Shown here: positions 41,738 through 51,006 of the stretch, piece after piece
How the letters are laid out: each line of letters begins with the position of its first letter
How positions within the stretch are numbered: position 1 is the first letter of the stretch
DNA from: Motiliproteus sp.
Lineage (GTDB): Bacteria; Pseudomonadota; Gammaproteobacteria; Pseudomonadales; Balneatricaceae
Direction of reading: 5' to 3'
DNA: 61,586 nucleotides
Assembly (NCBI GenBank): GCA_026196225.1
Contig: JAPHRD010000060.1
Location: 1 to 61,586, forward strand
Notes under the pieces: generated by a model
What the model was told of the DNA's origin: nothing
What the model saw: only the letters and a program-made list of their open reading frames with translations
The model's database searches: none
Translations under genes and position numbers: made by a program

Positions 41738-44041
41738 TTAAACAGGCTGCCCAATTTTCCGGACTTCAAATAACTCTTCAAATTGGCGAGCAGCAACCGG
41801 TGGAGAGAATAGATAACCCTGGCCAAAGTCGCAACCGGCTTCACGCAGTAACTGCAGCTGCTGTTCGGTTTCGATCCCTTCGGCGATCACCTTGATTCCC
41901 AACTTATGGGCCATCACGATGATCGCTTCGCATAAAGCCAGATCCTCAGAATCAGGAGCCAAATTGCTAACAAAAGCGCGATCAATCTTCAGATAATCGA
42001 TATCAAACCGTTTCAAGTAGGAGAGTGACGAGTATCCGGTACCAAAGTCATCCAATGCCACCTGGATGTTTGCCTCTGCAAAGGCGGCAAGTTTGTCGCT
42101 GACATAATCACTGGCATCCATCAGCAGTCCTTCGGTGATTTCCACCACTATCGCGTCACCGGGCAACTTTAACTTGCGCAGCTGTTCATTCCAGCGATCT
42201 TGGCTGCCGGAATCATCCCGAAACTGAACCGGCGAACAGTTGACGCTAACCTGAAAATGTTCGCCAAATCGCTGCCGCCACTGGCTCACCTGTTCTGCCG
42301 ATTGATGGAAGATCCAGTTGCCCATGGGTACGATCATCCCTGTTTCTTCAGCAATGGAAATAAACTCTAAAGGGCTGACCAAACCGCGCTTAGGATGCTG
42401 CCAGCGAATCAGCGCTTCTGCTTTATGCACCGTGCCGCTGCTCAGTTCCATAATGGGTTGGTAAAGCACCTTAAACTGATGGTCGATGACAGCATCGCGC
42501 AGGTCGTTGGTTAAGATTAACCGCGCCATGGCTGCTTCCTGCATGGAACGGGTAAAGTACTGGAAACGTCCCCGCCCACGTTTTTTAGCTTCGTACATCG
42601 CTTGGTCAGCGTTACGTTGAAGCAATTCAACGTTATCAGCATCCTGTGGGTACAGAGTGATGCCAATACTGGCGGTGACGTATACTACATCCCCCTCCAG
42701 TTGGAAGGGCTCAGCCACCGCCCGCAAAATACCGTTCGCAACCCGCTCGATACTATCCGGGTCGGTCAATTCACTGAGAATAACGGTAAACTCGTCGCCT
42801 CCTTGGCGTGCAACCGTATCGGCTTTGCGTACGCAACCACTGAGCCTTTTAGCGCAGGCCTTGAGCAGGGTGTCCCCTTTATCGTGCCCTAGGGTATCGT
42901 TTACATCTTTGAAATCATCCAGATCAAGAAACATCACGACCATCGATGTTTCACTACGATCCGCTTTTTTCATCTCCTGAACCATACGGTCATGGAGCAT
43001 ATTTCGATTGGGCATGCCGGTCAGGGAGTCGAAATTAGCCTGACGCCAGATCAGCTCCTCAGCCTTGCGCTTGGCGGTGATATCACGACTGATTCCCACG
43101 ACCCCTTGGATATTTCCGCTCTGGTCAGAATAGGTTGTCTTAATGGTATCCAAAAATACTTTACGACCATCGGGATACTCGACCCACTCTTCATTATTAA
43201 GTGACTTTCCTGTGGCAAACATTTCTCGATCCTTTTGCCTAAAAAACTCCGCCGTGTCCCGGTCAAAGAGGTCAAAATCACTTTTTCTCTTTAGCTCTTC
43301 TTCCGATCTACCCACAAAATTCTCAAAAGCTTTATTACAGCCAAGATAGATACTCTCGCGATCCTTAAAGAATATAAGGTCAGGGATAGCGTTAACGAGA
43401 CTGCGAAGCAAGCCCCGCTCCCGCCCCAACATCTCTCGGTTATGCTTTAACTCTTTTTCCGCCTGACGACGTTCTCGTTGTCGTCTGAGGATCATTCCCA
43501 GCAACATGGTACCGATGGGGAAAATGGTTAGAACCGTAGGACCGACTGCAAAGATAATTTTCCAACGGACATTCTCTGGCATTAACAGCATGCAGCTCAG
43601 AAAGGTCAACTCTACCGCCAATCCAAATAGATAGAGTCGCCACCAGTTGTGGTGCAACTGGTATTTGGCGCTCAAATATCGCCAGCTAAGCCCAACACCC
43701 GCAGTCGCCACGATAACCACCGAGCCGACAACCTGCCCCCCGCCGCCCTGAAACAGGCGGTAACTGACGGTCATTGCCACAGCAATAAGGGTAGGTACTA
43801 CACCAAAGAAAAGACCACAGAGGCTCAGTAGAATCCAACGGGTGTCAAAGAATATACCGGGGGTCAGCTCCCAGGGCGTAGACATTACCGCAATGCCGAT
43901 CAAGCCGATTAAAAAACCTGAACAGCTATCACGTAAATTACGATTTTGGATGGCGTGCAAACCCAAGGAGTCATACACCACCCCCAGCGCCAACAACAGC
44001 ACCGCATTATTTAGCAAGCCACTAAAGCTACTTGTATCCAT
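41738..44041 (-). CDS. Membrane 5TMR-LYT/PAS/GGDEF/EAL c-di-GMP enzyme
   Basis: 767 residues. The N-terminus (about 1-185) has the 5TMR-LYT pattern of LytS/YhcK-type sensors. A PAS domain (about 205-325) contains IPDLIFFKDRESIYLGCNKA. The GGDEF domain has an intact active-site GGDEF at 414-418, and the EAL domain an intact EAL at 542-544, followed by DDFGTGYSSLSYLKRF. Both activities could therefore be functional, making and degrading the second messenger c-di-GMP, although many hybrids use only one. Signals sensed are unknown. It is divergent from the PHA depolymerase gene. Confidence 0.93.
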   Translation of the reverse strand: MDTSSFSGLLNNAVLLLALGVVYDSLGLHAIQNRNLRDSCSGFLIGLIGIAVMSTPWELTPGIFFDTRWILLSLCGLFFGVVPTLIAVAMTVSYRLFQGGGGQVVGSVVIVATAGVGLSWRYLSAKYQLHHNWWRLYLFGLAVELTFLSCMLLMPENVRWKIIFAVGPTVLTIFPIGTMLLGMILRRQRERRQAEKELKHNREMLGRERGLLRSLVNAIPDLIFFKDRESIYLGCNKAFENFVGRSEEELKRKSDFDLFDRDTAEFFRQKDREMFATGKSLNNEEWVEYPDGRKVFLDTIKTTYSDQSGNIQGVVGISRDITAKRKAEELIWRQANFDSLTGMPNRNMLHDRMVQEMKKADRSETSMVVMFLDLDDFKDVNDTLGHDKGDTLLKACAKRLSGCVRKADTVARQGGDEFTVILSELTDPDSIERVANGILRAVAEPFQLEGDVVYVTASIGITLYPQDADNVELLQRNADQAMYEAKKRGRGRFQYFTRSMQEAAMARLILTNDLRDAVIDHQFKVLYQPIMELSSGTVHKAEALIRWQHPKRGLVSPLEFISIAEETGMIVPMGNWIFHQSAEQVSQWRQRFGEHFQVSVNCSPVQFRDDSGSQDRWNEQLRKLKLPGDAIVVEITEGLLMDASDYVSDKLAAFAEANIQVALDDFGTGYSSLSYLKRFDIDYLKIDRAFVSNLAPDSEDLALCEAIIVMAHKLGIKVIAEGIETEQQLQLLREAGCDFGQGYLFSPPVAARQFEELFEVRKIGQPV

Positions 44042-44231
44042 CCGAAAAAGACATCACCGTAAAACCCATTCCTGGCATCGAGGAAACTCTGGGGGAATTA
44101 TACACACATTGTGAAGGGCTATTATAGCCGCAAAGCCTATAGCTAGCTGGCTCAGAGTTAAATTGCATATTAGTCGATAATTGATAACTATAACGGCTGA
44201 AATTCTGATTCATTCAAGGAAGAGGTTACCC

Positions 44232-45320
44232 ATGCGAAACTGGATCAAACTGTTCTTCATCAGCAGTTTACTCAGCGTTACAGCTCACGCCGAGCAACAA
44301 TTACCAAAACTGCATGCTGAACAGGTCTCGCTGTCAGGGCTATCTTCCGGTGGTTTTATGGCCGCCCAACTTCATGTTATCTACTCAAGTCAGTTTGTCG
44401 GTGTCGGTGTCATCGCCGGCGGCCCCTACCACTGTGCCGGCATGGATGCTCTGGTGGCAGACGTCATTACCGCCCAAAGCCGTTGCATGAATCCCTGTGG
44501 ACTCTGGCTGTGGCCCTTCTCACTGGCCTGCGAGCGAATATTCCTTCCCGATGGAGAGTCACTGGCCGAAGAAGCGCAAGAATTTAGCCAGGAACAGCTT
44601 ATTGATGACGTTGACCAGTTGCAGAACCAACAGGTGTATCTGTTCAGTGGTGGGGAAGATGAAACCGTAGTCAGCGGCGTCACCGAATCAATTGAGCACT
44701 TCTACCAGGCGTTGGGTCTCCCTGACGACCAGATCCATTTTCGACAGTTAGAAAACGCCGCCCATGCCTTTATATCTAACGCCAGTGATCGCTCCTGCGG
44801 TAGCGAGGGCGCGCCCTTTATCAACAACTGCGACTACAACCAGGCTTTTGATCTGTTGCAGACGCTGTACGGACCTCTCCAATCTGAAGGTTCCACTGGC
44901 ACCGGCAGTTTGCTCGAGTTTAATCAGACAGAATTTCTAGGAAGTGAGGAATTTGCCGCCTCAGGCTTGGCAGATAGCGGTTGGATTTTCATCCCTCAAG
45001 CGTGCCAGCAAAAGCGCTGTAAATTACATCTAGCCTTTCACGGCTGTCGGCAGTCTGCTGCGGAACAGGATCAGAACAGCTTGCTGTTCTACCAGGCCAG
45101 CGGCTACAACACCGTCGCCGAAAACAACGACATTATTATCATTTATCCCCAGATCAGGGCAATGGATACCATGGATAGTCTCAGCGACACCCCCTACAAT
45201 CCGCGCGGCTGCTGGGACTTCTGGGGCTACAGCGATGACAATTATTACAACCGGGATTCGATACAGGGTCGGGCCATTATGGCAATGGTCCGACGCCTGA
45301 TATCAACAAGAGAGAATTGA
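44232..45320 (+). CDS. Secreted short-chain PHA depolymerase (catalytic domain type 2)
   Basis: 362 residues from the ATG at 44232, beginning with a signal peptide ending AHA (20). The lipase-box nucleophile is Ser38 in GLSSGG (36-41), preceded by the oxyanion context and followed by YSSQFVGVGVIAGGPYHCAG, which marks the type 2 extracellular catalytic domain. The charge-relay Asp is probably in SGGEDETVVSG, with the His in NAAHAFI. Several cysteine pairs suit a periplasmic or secreted enzyme. It hydrolyses poly(3-hydroxybutyrate)-like polyesters. No linker or substrate-binding domain follows, so it may act on small or amorphous material. Confidence 0.88.
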   Translation: MRNWIKLFFISSLLSVTAHAEQQLPKLHAEQVSLSGLSSGGFMAAQLHVIYSSQFVGVGVIAGGPYHCAGMDALVADVITAQSRCMNPCGLWLWPFSLACERIFLPDGESLAEEAQEFSQEQLIDDVDQLQNQQVYLFSGGEDETVVSGVTESIEHFYQALGLPDDQIHFRQLENAAHAFISNASDRSCGSEGAPFINNCDYNQAFDLLQTLYGPLQSEGSTGTGSLLEFNQTEFLGSEEFAASGLADSGWIFIPQACQQKRCKLHLAFHGCRQSAAEQDQNSLLFYQASGYNTVAENNDIIIIYPQIRAMDTMDSLSDTPYNPRGCWDFWGYSDDNYYNRDSIQGRAIMAMVRRLISTREN

Positions 45321-45331
45321 GCGATTGGCTG

Positions 45332-45760
45332 CTAGGCGCGACCGTGAGCACCTTCGGCGGTGTGAACATCAAAGTCGTAGATCACCTTGAGAATATCGGG
45401 GCAACTGAGAATCCCCACCAGCTTGCCGTTTTCCAGTACCGGTATGGACCGGTGCCAGTTTTTTGTGGTCATACTCTCAGCCACATCGACAATATCATCG
45501 TTCGGGCCGATGGACAGAAATTCGGTCTTCATATAGTCGCCGACTTTGCCACCCACCTCTTCATAGTAACTCCCGTGTAGAATTCGCTGCAGGCAATCCC
45601 ACTCTGACAATGTCCCTACAACCTCTCCTTCACTATTCACAACAGGCGCACCGGAGATCTTCCGGTCTAGCATGGTACCAATCGCTTTAAACAGATCGGT
45701 ATCCGGTGTAAACGTCAACACATAATCAGTCATGTAATCACTGACTTTAACGGATCTCAT
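45332..45760 (-). CDS. CBS-domain pair protein
   Basis: 142 residues with two CBS motifs: VSDYMTDYVLTFTPDTDLFK/SGAPVVNSEGEVVGTLSEWD and VGDYMKTEFLSIGPNDDIVD/RSIPVLENGKLVGILSCPDI. It is convergent with the PHA depolymerase gene (11 bp apart) and divergent from the nuo operon. Its ligand and partner are unknown. It is similar in design to the CBS protein at 23018-23428 but not obviously a recent copy. Confidence 0.88.
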   Translation of the reverse strand: MRSVKVSDYMTDYVLTFTPDTDLFKAIGTMLDRKISGAPVVNSEGEVVGTLSEWDCLQRILHGSYYEEVGGKVGDYMKTEFLSIGPNDDIVDVAESMTTKNWHRSIPVLENGKLVGILSCPDILKVIYDFDVHTAEGAHGRA

Positions 45761-46053
45761 GGGCTCTTCCCCTTTCCTGCACAGGTCGTTTTTCTAGTCA
45801 TTGTGATGACTATTGCCACCACCTTTTAAGCGTAGACCAGAAATCAGTAAGCACGTGTTTTAAAGGCGGAAAAAAATCTAATCCTGGAGATTACTTTCTA
45901 TTTCAAAATCTTCACCTAGACTTTGTTGAAGTGAGCAGCAAATGATCAATCGAATCGTTTTGTCAGCCTATAACAATAAAGATTGCAGTTTGAATCTTCG
46001 CACGAAACCAGACCGCCCCTTGCACACGCACTCATGGGAAGGAGGAATCGGCA
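45761..46053 (+). promoter_or_regulatory. Upstream region of the nuo operon
   Basis: A 293-bp non-coding region that must hold the nuo promoter and that of the divergent CBS gene. AGTCAT-TGTG-ATGACT at 45796-45811 is a perfect 6-bp hairpin/dyad, closer to the CBS gene. AATGATCAATCG near 45940 includes a TGATCA core but does not make a full FNR site. GGAGGA at 46041-46046 is the nuoA ribosome site. Confidence 0.4.
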
Positions 46054-46548
46054 GTGGATCAGCTTTACCAGCAACTCAGCCAACTCTGGCCACTGGCAGC
46101 CTACTTTGTCATCGTTGTGCTATTGATCCTGTTTATTCTTCTACTCTCTCATTTTCTAGGCCAGCGCCATAAAGAACCCGCCACCGGTGAGCCGTTCGAA
46201 TCCGGCGTAGTTCATGTGGGCGGCGCCCAGATTCGCTTCTCTGCCCCCTATTTTGTCATCGCCATGCTGTTTGTAATCTTCGATCTGGAAGCGGCCTTTA
46301 TTTATGCCTGGGCCGTGGCCTATCGCGAAACCGGCTGGCCCGGTTATATCGAGATTGTGATCTTCATTGCGATTCTGGGATTGGCTTTAGCTTATCTATG
46401 GAGGCTAGGTGTATTGGACTGGGGGCCACAGGGCAGATCCAACAAACGGCAAGCCCCCTTGCAGGGTGAAAGCGCTGTGCTTCAGGGCAAGCCCGCCCCT
46501 ATTCGGCCACCAGCAGACGCTGCGCTCAGCAGCGATCAATCGGAGTAA
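46054..46548 (+). CDS. nuoA: NADH-quinone oxidoreductase subunit A
   Basis: 164 residues starting at GTG 46054, 7 bases after a strong GGAGGA site. Three membrane helices, with the conserved loop [20 protein letters not shown] and [16 protein letters not shown], are family-typical. The protein is longer than usual (NuoA is often 120-150 residues) because of a polar Pro/Ala/Gln-rich C-terminal tail after [10 protein letters not shown]. It belongs to the membrane arm of complex I next to the quinone site. nuoB follows 14 bp later. Confidence 0.95.
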   Translation: MDQLYQQLSQLWPLAAYFVIVVLLILFILLLSHFLGQRHKEPATGEPFESGVVHVGGAQIRFSAPYFVIAMLFVIFDLEAAFIYAWAVAYRETGWPGYIEIVIFIAILGLALAYLWRLGVLDWGPQGRSNKRQAPLQGESAVLQGKPAPIRPPADAALSSDQSE

Positions 46549-46562
46549 CTATCGGAGTAAAC

Positions 46563-47210
46563 ATGGACTGGAAACTAGAATCTCCCCAAGACTCCGTTAT
46601 CGCCCGAGGAGGCTCCGCTGGAGCAAACAGCGCCGAAGAGGAAGTTCGCAGGAACACACTGCTCACCAACCTTGAAGATATGGTGGCCTGGGGCCGTAAG
46701 AATTCAGTCTGGCCCTTCAATTTCGGCCTCTCTTGCTGCTACGTGGAGATGGCCACCGCCTTTACCAGTCGCCACGATATCGCCCGTTTCGGTTCTGAGG
46801 TAATCCGCGGAACACCGCGGGAAGCCGACCTGATTGTGATTTCAGGCACCGTATTTCGCAAGATGGCCCCAGTGGTGCAGCGCCTTTACGAACAACTGAT
46901 GGAACCCCGCTGGGTGATCTCCATGGGCTCCTGCGCCAACTCCGGCGGTATGTACGATATTTACTCGGTGGTTCAGGGGGTCGATAAGTTTCTACCGGTG
47001 GATGTCTATGTGCCCGGCTGCCCGCCGAGACCGGAAGCGCTGCTGCAGGGGCTGACTTTGCTGCAGGAATCGATCGCTACGGAGCGTCGCCCTCTCAGCT
47101 GGGTGGTCGGCCCCCAGGGCGTTTACAAAGCTGATAAAGACGCACTGCGGGATATGAAGCAGGCAGAGCGTGGCCAAGCCACGGTGCTGAAAACACCGGA
47201 CAGCGTATAA
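46563..47210 (+). CDS. nuoB: NADH-quinone oxidoreductase subunit B
   Basis: 215 residues. The N2 [4Fe-4S] cluster ligands are visible: the tandem cysteines in [14 protein letters not shown], the cysteine in [13 protein letters not shown], and that in [13 protein letters not shown]2 hands electrons to ubiquinone. The N-terminal 35 residues are a variable acidic lead-in. Uniquely in this operon it is followed by a 170-bp gap packed with hairpins before nuoCD. Confidence 0.96.
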   Translation: MDWKLESPQDSVIARGGSAGANSAEEEVRRNTLLTNLEDMVAWGRKNSVWPFNFGLSCCYVEMATAFTSRHDIARFGSEVIRGTPREADLIVISGTVFRKMAPVVQRLYEQLMEPRWVISMGSCANSGGMYDIYSVVQGVDKFLPVDVYVPGCPPRPEALLQGLTLLQESIATERRPLSWVVGPQGVYKADKDALRDMKQAERGQATVLKTPDSV

Positions 47211-47221
47211 GAACTATAAAC

Positions 47222-47364
47222 ATTAACCCAACGGGTTAATTACAACACAGCGATGTGTTGCCATGGCTGAAAGCCAATGCGAGCCCCATTAAATCAAGTA
47301 AGTTCGCATACTTACGTCAGATTTCATGGGGCGATGGATAAATAGATTTATTTCCTATTTATCC
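47222..47364 (+). repeat. Row of stem-loops between nuoB and nuoCD
   Basis: Successive perfect or near-perfect hairpins: ATTAACCC-AAC-GGGTTAAT (47222-47240); CAACACA-GCGA-TGTGTTG (47243-47260, GNRA-type loop); GGCT-GAA-AGCC (47265-47275). Next is a long composite stem at 47283-47332 joining GCCCCAT/ATGGGGC, AAATC/GATTT and GTAAGT/ACTTAC. The last is GGATAAATAG/CTATTTATCC (47336-47364), next to the nuoCD ribosome site. No T-tract follows the stems, so they are not ordinary terminators. Confidence 0.75.
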
Positions 47365-47380
47365 ACTAGGTAAAGAGCAA

Positions 47381-49156
47381 TTGGGACCCAACACCAAGAT
47401 GGATCAGATTGTCGCGGATCAAGGGATAGAAGCAGAGCTGCTGAATCGATTCGGCAGTAGCTGCCTGCAATCCCAGCGTACTGCCGATGAGATCACTACC
47501 TTCTGGATCGACCGCACCCGCCTGCTACAGGTACTGCGATATCTGAAGCTGGAAATTGAGGGCCCCTTCCTCTGCCTCTACGATCTTACCGCCATCGACG
47601 AGCGGGTACGGGCTCACCGGGAAGGGCAGCCAAACGCTGACTACACCGTGGTCTACCACCTTATCTCCTACGATCGTAACGATGATCTGCGCCTGAAGGT
47701 CCCGCTGCGTAAAGACGATCTCGATCTCAGTTCCATCACCTCGCTGTGGCCCGCGGCCAATTGGTACGAGTGCGAAGTCTGGGATATGTTCGGCATCAAT
47801 TTCCACGGCCACCCCCGACTGCGTCGTATCCTGACGCCACCCACCTGGGAGGGCCACCCGCTCTGCAAAGACCATCCTGCCCGTGCCACCGAGATGGAAC
47901 CCTTTACCCTGCCGGACGAGAAGCAACAGAAAGAGCAGGAAGCCCTTAAATTCAATCCGGAATACTGGGGCATGAAGCGCCATGCCGAAGACAGCGACTT
48001 TATGTTCCTCAATCTGGGTCCCAACCATCCCAGCGTTCACGGCGTTTTTCGTATTGTGTTGCAGCTAGATGGTGAAGAGATCATCGACGCGGTGCCGGAG
48101 ATCGGCTACCACCATCGCGCCGCCGAGAAGATGGGCGAGCGCCAGTCCTGGCACAGTTATATCCCCTACACCGACCGTATCGACTATCTCGGCGGGGTGA
48201 TGAACAACCTGCCCTACGTGCTAGCTGTGGAGAAACTGGCAGGCATTCGTGTCCCCGACCGGGTCAAAACCATCCGGGTGATGATGGCGGAATTTTTCCG
48301 TATCGCCAGCCATCTGGTGTTCTACGGCACCTTCGCCCAAGACGTCGGCCAACTGTCGCCGGTGTTCTACATGTTTATCGATCGGGAGAAGCTGTTCGGC
48401 ATTATAGAAGCCTTTACCGGCGCCCGAATGCACCCCAGTTGGTTCCGTATCGGCGGTGTTGCCCACGACCTGCCCCAGGGTTGGGACACCATGGTGCGGG
48501 ACTTTATCGACTACCTACCCGCCCGTCTCGACGAATACGAAAAGATGGTGATGGAGAACAGCCTGCTCAAGCGCCGAACCGTCGGCGTCGGTGATTACAC
48601 CAGTGCCGAAGCGGTGGAATGGGGAGTCACCGGCCCCGGCCTGCGCGCCACTGGTCTGGAATGGGATTGGCGCAAGCACCGCCCCTACTCCGGTTATGAG
48701 AACTTCGATTTCGAAATACCCACCGGCAATCGCGGCGACTGCTACGATCGCTGCCGGGTTCGTGTGGAAGAGATGCGCCAGAGTCTGCGGATTATCCGCC
48801 AGTGTCTGGACAATATGCCCGAAGGCGACTACAAAGCCGACCACCCCCTGACCACACCTCCCCCCAAACACCGTACCATGAAAGATATCGAAACCCTCAT
48901 CGATCACTTTTTAGGTGTTAGTTGGGGACCAGTCATTCCCCCCGGCGAAGCCAGCATCGGCGTGGAGGCCACTAAGGGCAACAACAGTTATTACCTGGTC
49001 AGCGATGGCAGCACCATGTCCTATCGCACCCGTATCCGTACACCGTCGTTTCCCCATTTGCAGATGATTCCATTGATCAGTCGCGGGCTGATGGTGGCCG
49101 ACCTGATCGCCATCATCGCCAGTATTGATTTTGTTATGGCCGACGTGGACCGCTAG
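47381..49156 (+). CDS. nuoC: NADH-quinone oxidoreductase fused subunit C/D
   Basis: 591 residues, the NuoC-NuoD fusion typical of gammaproteobacteria (nuoCD). The NuoC part includes [20 protein letters not shown]. The NuoD part has [20 protein letters not shown] and [20 protein letters not shown], forming the quinone-reduction site with NuoB. The start is uncertain between TTG 47381 and ATG 47399; both have weak ribosome sites, and the last hairpin of the preceding gap ends 16 bases before the TTG. Translation of this gene may therefore be structure-sensitive. Confidence 0.94.
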   Translation: MGPNTKMDQIVADQGIEAELLNRFGSSCLQSQRTADEITTFWIDRTRLLQVLRYLKLEIEGPFLCLYDLTAIDERVRAHREGQPNADYTVVYHLISYDRNDDLRLKVPLRKDDLDLSSITSLWPAANWYECEVWDMFGINFHGHPRLRRILTPPTWEGHPLCKDHPARATEMEPFTLPDEKQQKEQEALKFNPEYWGMKRHAEDSDFMFLNLGPNHPSVHGVFRIVLQLDGEEIIDAVPEIGYHHRAAEKMGERQSWHSYIPYTDRIDYLGGVMNNLPYVLAVEKLAGIRVPDRVKTIRVMMAEFFRIASHLVFYGTFAQDVGQLSPVFYMFIDREKLFGIIEAFTGARMHPSWFRIGGVAHDLPQGWDTMVRDFIDYLPARLDEYEKMVMENSLLKRRTVGVGDYTSAEAVEWGVTGPGLRATGLEWDWRKHRPYSGYENFDFEIPTGNRGDCYDRCRVRVEEMRQSLRIIRQCLDNMPEGDYKADHPLTTPPPKHRTMKDIETLIDHFLGVSWGPVIPPGEASIGVEATKGNNSYYLVSDGSTMSYRTRIRTPSFPHLQMIPLISRGLMVADLIAIIASIDFVMADVDR

Positions 49157-49163
49157 GAGCTTA

Positions 49164-49703
49164 ATGACGATGGCTAATCACAGGCTTCCGAACCACGACA
49201 TCATCAGCCTTAGCGCTGTGGAACGTCGTGAGATTGAAGCGGAGTGCCGCCACTACCCCAAACGTCAGGCCGCCGCTATCGAAGGGCTGAAAGTGGTGCA
49301 AAAACACCGAGGCTGGGTCTCCGACGGCAGTATCCAGGCCCTGGCCAAGTTCCTGGAAATGCCGGTGGGCGAACTGGAAGGGGTCGCCACCTTTTATAAC
49401 CTAATTTTCCGCCAACCGGTGGGCAAGCATGTGATCATGGTGTGCGACAGTGTCTGCTGTTGGGTTAAGGGTAGCGACCCCCTCACTCAACATATCGGCA
49501 ATCGCCTGGGCATCAAACCGGGACAAACCAGCGAGGACGGTCTATTTACCCTTCTGCCCATCGTCTGTCTGGGTGATTGCGACCGGGCCCCCACACTGAT
49601 GATCGACGGCCAACAGCATGGTCACGTCGATGCCGACAAACTTGATCAGCTGCTACTTGAGTTGGAACCAGAGATTCAACTGATGGAGGTGAGCGATGGC
49701 TGA
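49164..49703 (+). CDS. nuoE: NADH-quinone oxidoreductase subunit E
   Basis: About 179 residues. ATG 49164 lies 4 bases after AGGAG, and a second ATG at 49170 is equally possible. The thioredoxin-like [2Fe-2S] (N1a) ligands appear as cysteines in VCDSVCCWVKG and IVCLGDCDRAPTLM. It belongs to the NADH dehydrogenase module with NuoF and NuoG. Its end overlaps the start of nuoF by 8 bp, indicating translational coupling. Confidence 0.95.
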   Translation: MTMANHRLPNHDIISLSAVERREIEAECRHYPKRQAAAIEGLKVVQKHRGWVSDGSIQALAKFLEMPVGELEGVATFYNLIFRQPVGKHVIMVCDSVCCWVKGSDPLTQHIGNRLGIKPGQTSEDGLFTLLPIVCLGDCDRAPTLMIDGQQHGHVDADKLDQLLLELEPEIQLMEVSDG

Positions 49704-50994
49704 TAACGCCGATATCACCTTCAGCAAACCGCTGACCGGACTGATCCGCGAGGATCGTTCGCCCCTGACCTTAAAAGAGTACCGAGCAGGTGGTGGCTAC
49801 CGGGGCCTGGAAAAAGCCGCTAAGAAGATGTCTCCGGACGAAGTACTGGAAGAGGTTAAAGCCTCCAACCTCCGCGGGCGCGGCGGCGCCGGTTTCCCCG
49901 CTGGCCTGAAGTGGAGCTTTATGCCCCGGGATGACAAGGCCCCACGCCCCCGTTATCTGGTGTGCAACAGTGACGAGATGGAGCCCGGCACCTTTAAAGA
50001 CCGACTACTGATGGAAGGTAATCCCCACCAACTGATAGAGGGTATGGCCTGCACCGCCTATGCATTGGGGGCCGAGATCGCCTTTATCTTCCTGCGGGCC
50101 GAATACAGCGTTGCCGCCGCCAATATCAGCGCTGCTCTGAAAGAGGCCTACGATGCCGGCTATCTGGGCAGCAATATTCTTGGCTCCGATTTCAGCCTGG
50201 AGCTGCACCTTCACACCAGCGCCGGGCGCTATATCTGTGGTGAGGAAACTGCGCTGATCAATTCCCTGGAAGGCAAGCGCGCCAATCCCCGCGCCAAACC
50301 CCCCTTCCCCCAAGTATCAGGACTATTTGGCCAACCCACGGTGGTCAACAACTGTGAAACCCTGTGCAACGTCGGCCATATCATCGACAAGGGCGCGGAC
50401 TGGTTTAAGTCCCTGGGGCTAGGCAGCGACAGCGGCACCAAGATCATGGGGGTTACAGGCAACGTCAAGCGTACCGGACTCTGGGAACTGCCCATGGGCA
50501 CCCCTATTCGCGAACTCTTTGAAGGTTGCGCCGGTGGTATGGCTGACGGCTACAGTCTGCGAGGCTTCCTCCCCGGTGGTGCCTCCACTGATTTTCTGCT
50601 GCCCGAACACCTGGATCTGGCCTTCGAGTACGATGTGATCGGCAAGGCTGGCAGCCGGATGGGTACAGCCTCTTTGATCCTCCTCGACGATAAGACCTGC
50701 CCGGTAGCGATGGTACGAAATCTCACCCATTTCTTTGCCCAGGAGTCCTGCGGCTGGTGCACTCCCTGCCGCGACGGACTGCCCTGGTCAGAACAGATAC
50801 TGGATCGCATCGAGCGGGGTCAAGGCTCCATGGAGGATCTCGACACTCTGGCCTGGCACACCCAATTTATGGCACCGGGCAATACCTTCTGCGCCCTGGC
50901 ACCGGGGGCGGCTGAACCGATCCAGAGTGCATTGAAATATTTTCGTGAAGACTTTGAACGCCATATAAAAGAGGGCACATGCCCATGGCATTAA
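49696..50994 (+). CDS. nuoF: NADH-quinone oxidoreductase subunit F
   Basis: 432-residue NADH-oxidising, FMN-binding subunit. The NADH/FMN motif is GRGGAGFPAGLKWSF (about 57-71), followed by CNSDEMEPGTFKDR and YICGEETALINSLEG. The N3 [4Fe-4S] ligands lie in ESCGWCTPCRDG and the cysteine of TFCALAPGA. Length is normal. It lies between nuoE (overlap) and nuoG (12-bp gap). Confidence 0.96.
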   Translation: MADNADITFSKPLTGLIREDRSPLTLKEYRAGGGYRGLEKAAKKMSPDEVLEEVKASNLRGRGGAGFPAGLKWSFMPRDDKAPRPRYLVCNSDEMEPGTFKDRLLMEGNPHQLIEGMACTAYALGAEIAFIFLRAEYSVAAANISAALKEAYDAGYLGSNILGSDFSLELHLHTSAGRYICGEETALINSLEGKRANPRAKPPFPQVSGLFGQPTVVNNCETLCNVGHIIDKGADWFKSLGLGSDSGTKIMGVTGNVKRTGLWELPMGTPIRELFEGCAGGMADGYSLRGFLPGGASTDFLLPEHLDLAFEYDVIGKAGSRMGTASLILLDDKTCPVAMVRNLTHFFAQESCGWCTPCRDGLPWSEQILDRIERGQGSMEDLDTLAWHTQFMAPGNTFCALAPGAAEPIQSALKYFREDFERHIKEGTCPWH

Positions 50995-51006
50995 CAGGTA
51001 GCAGTG

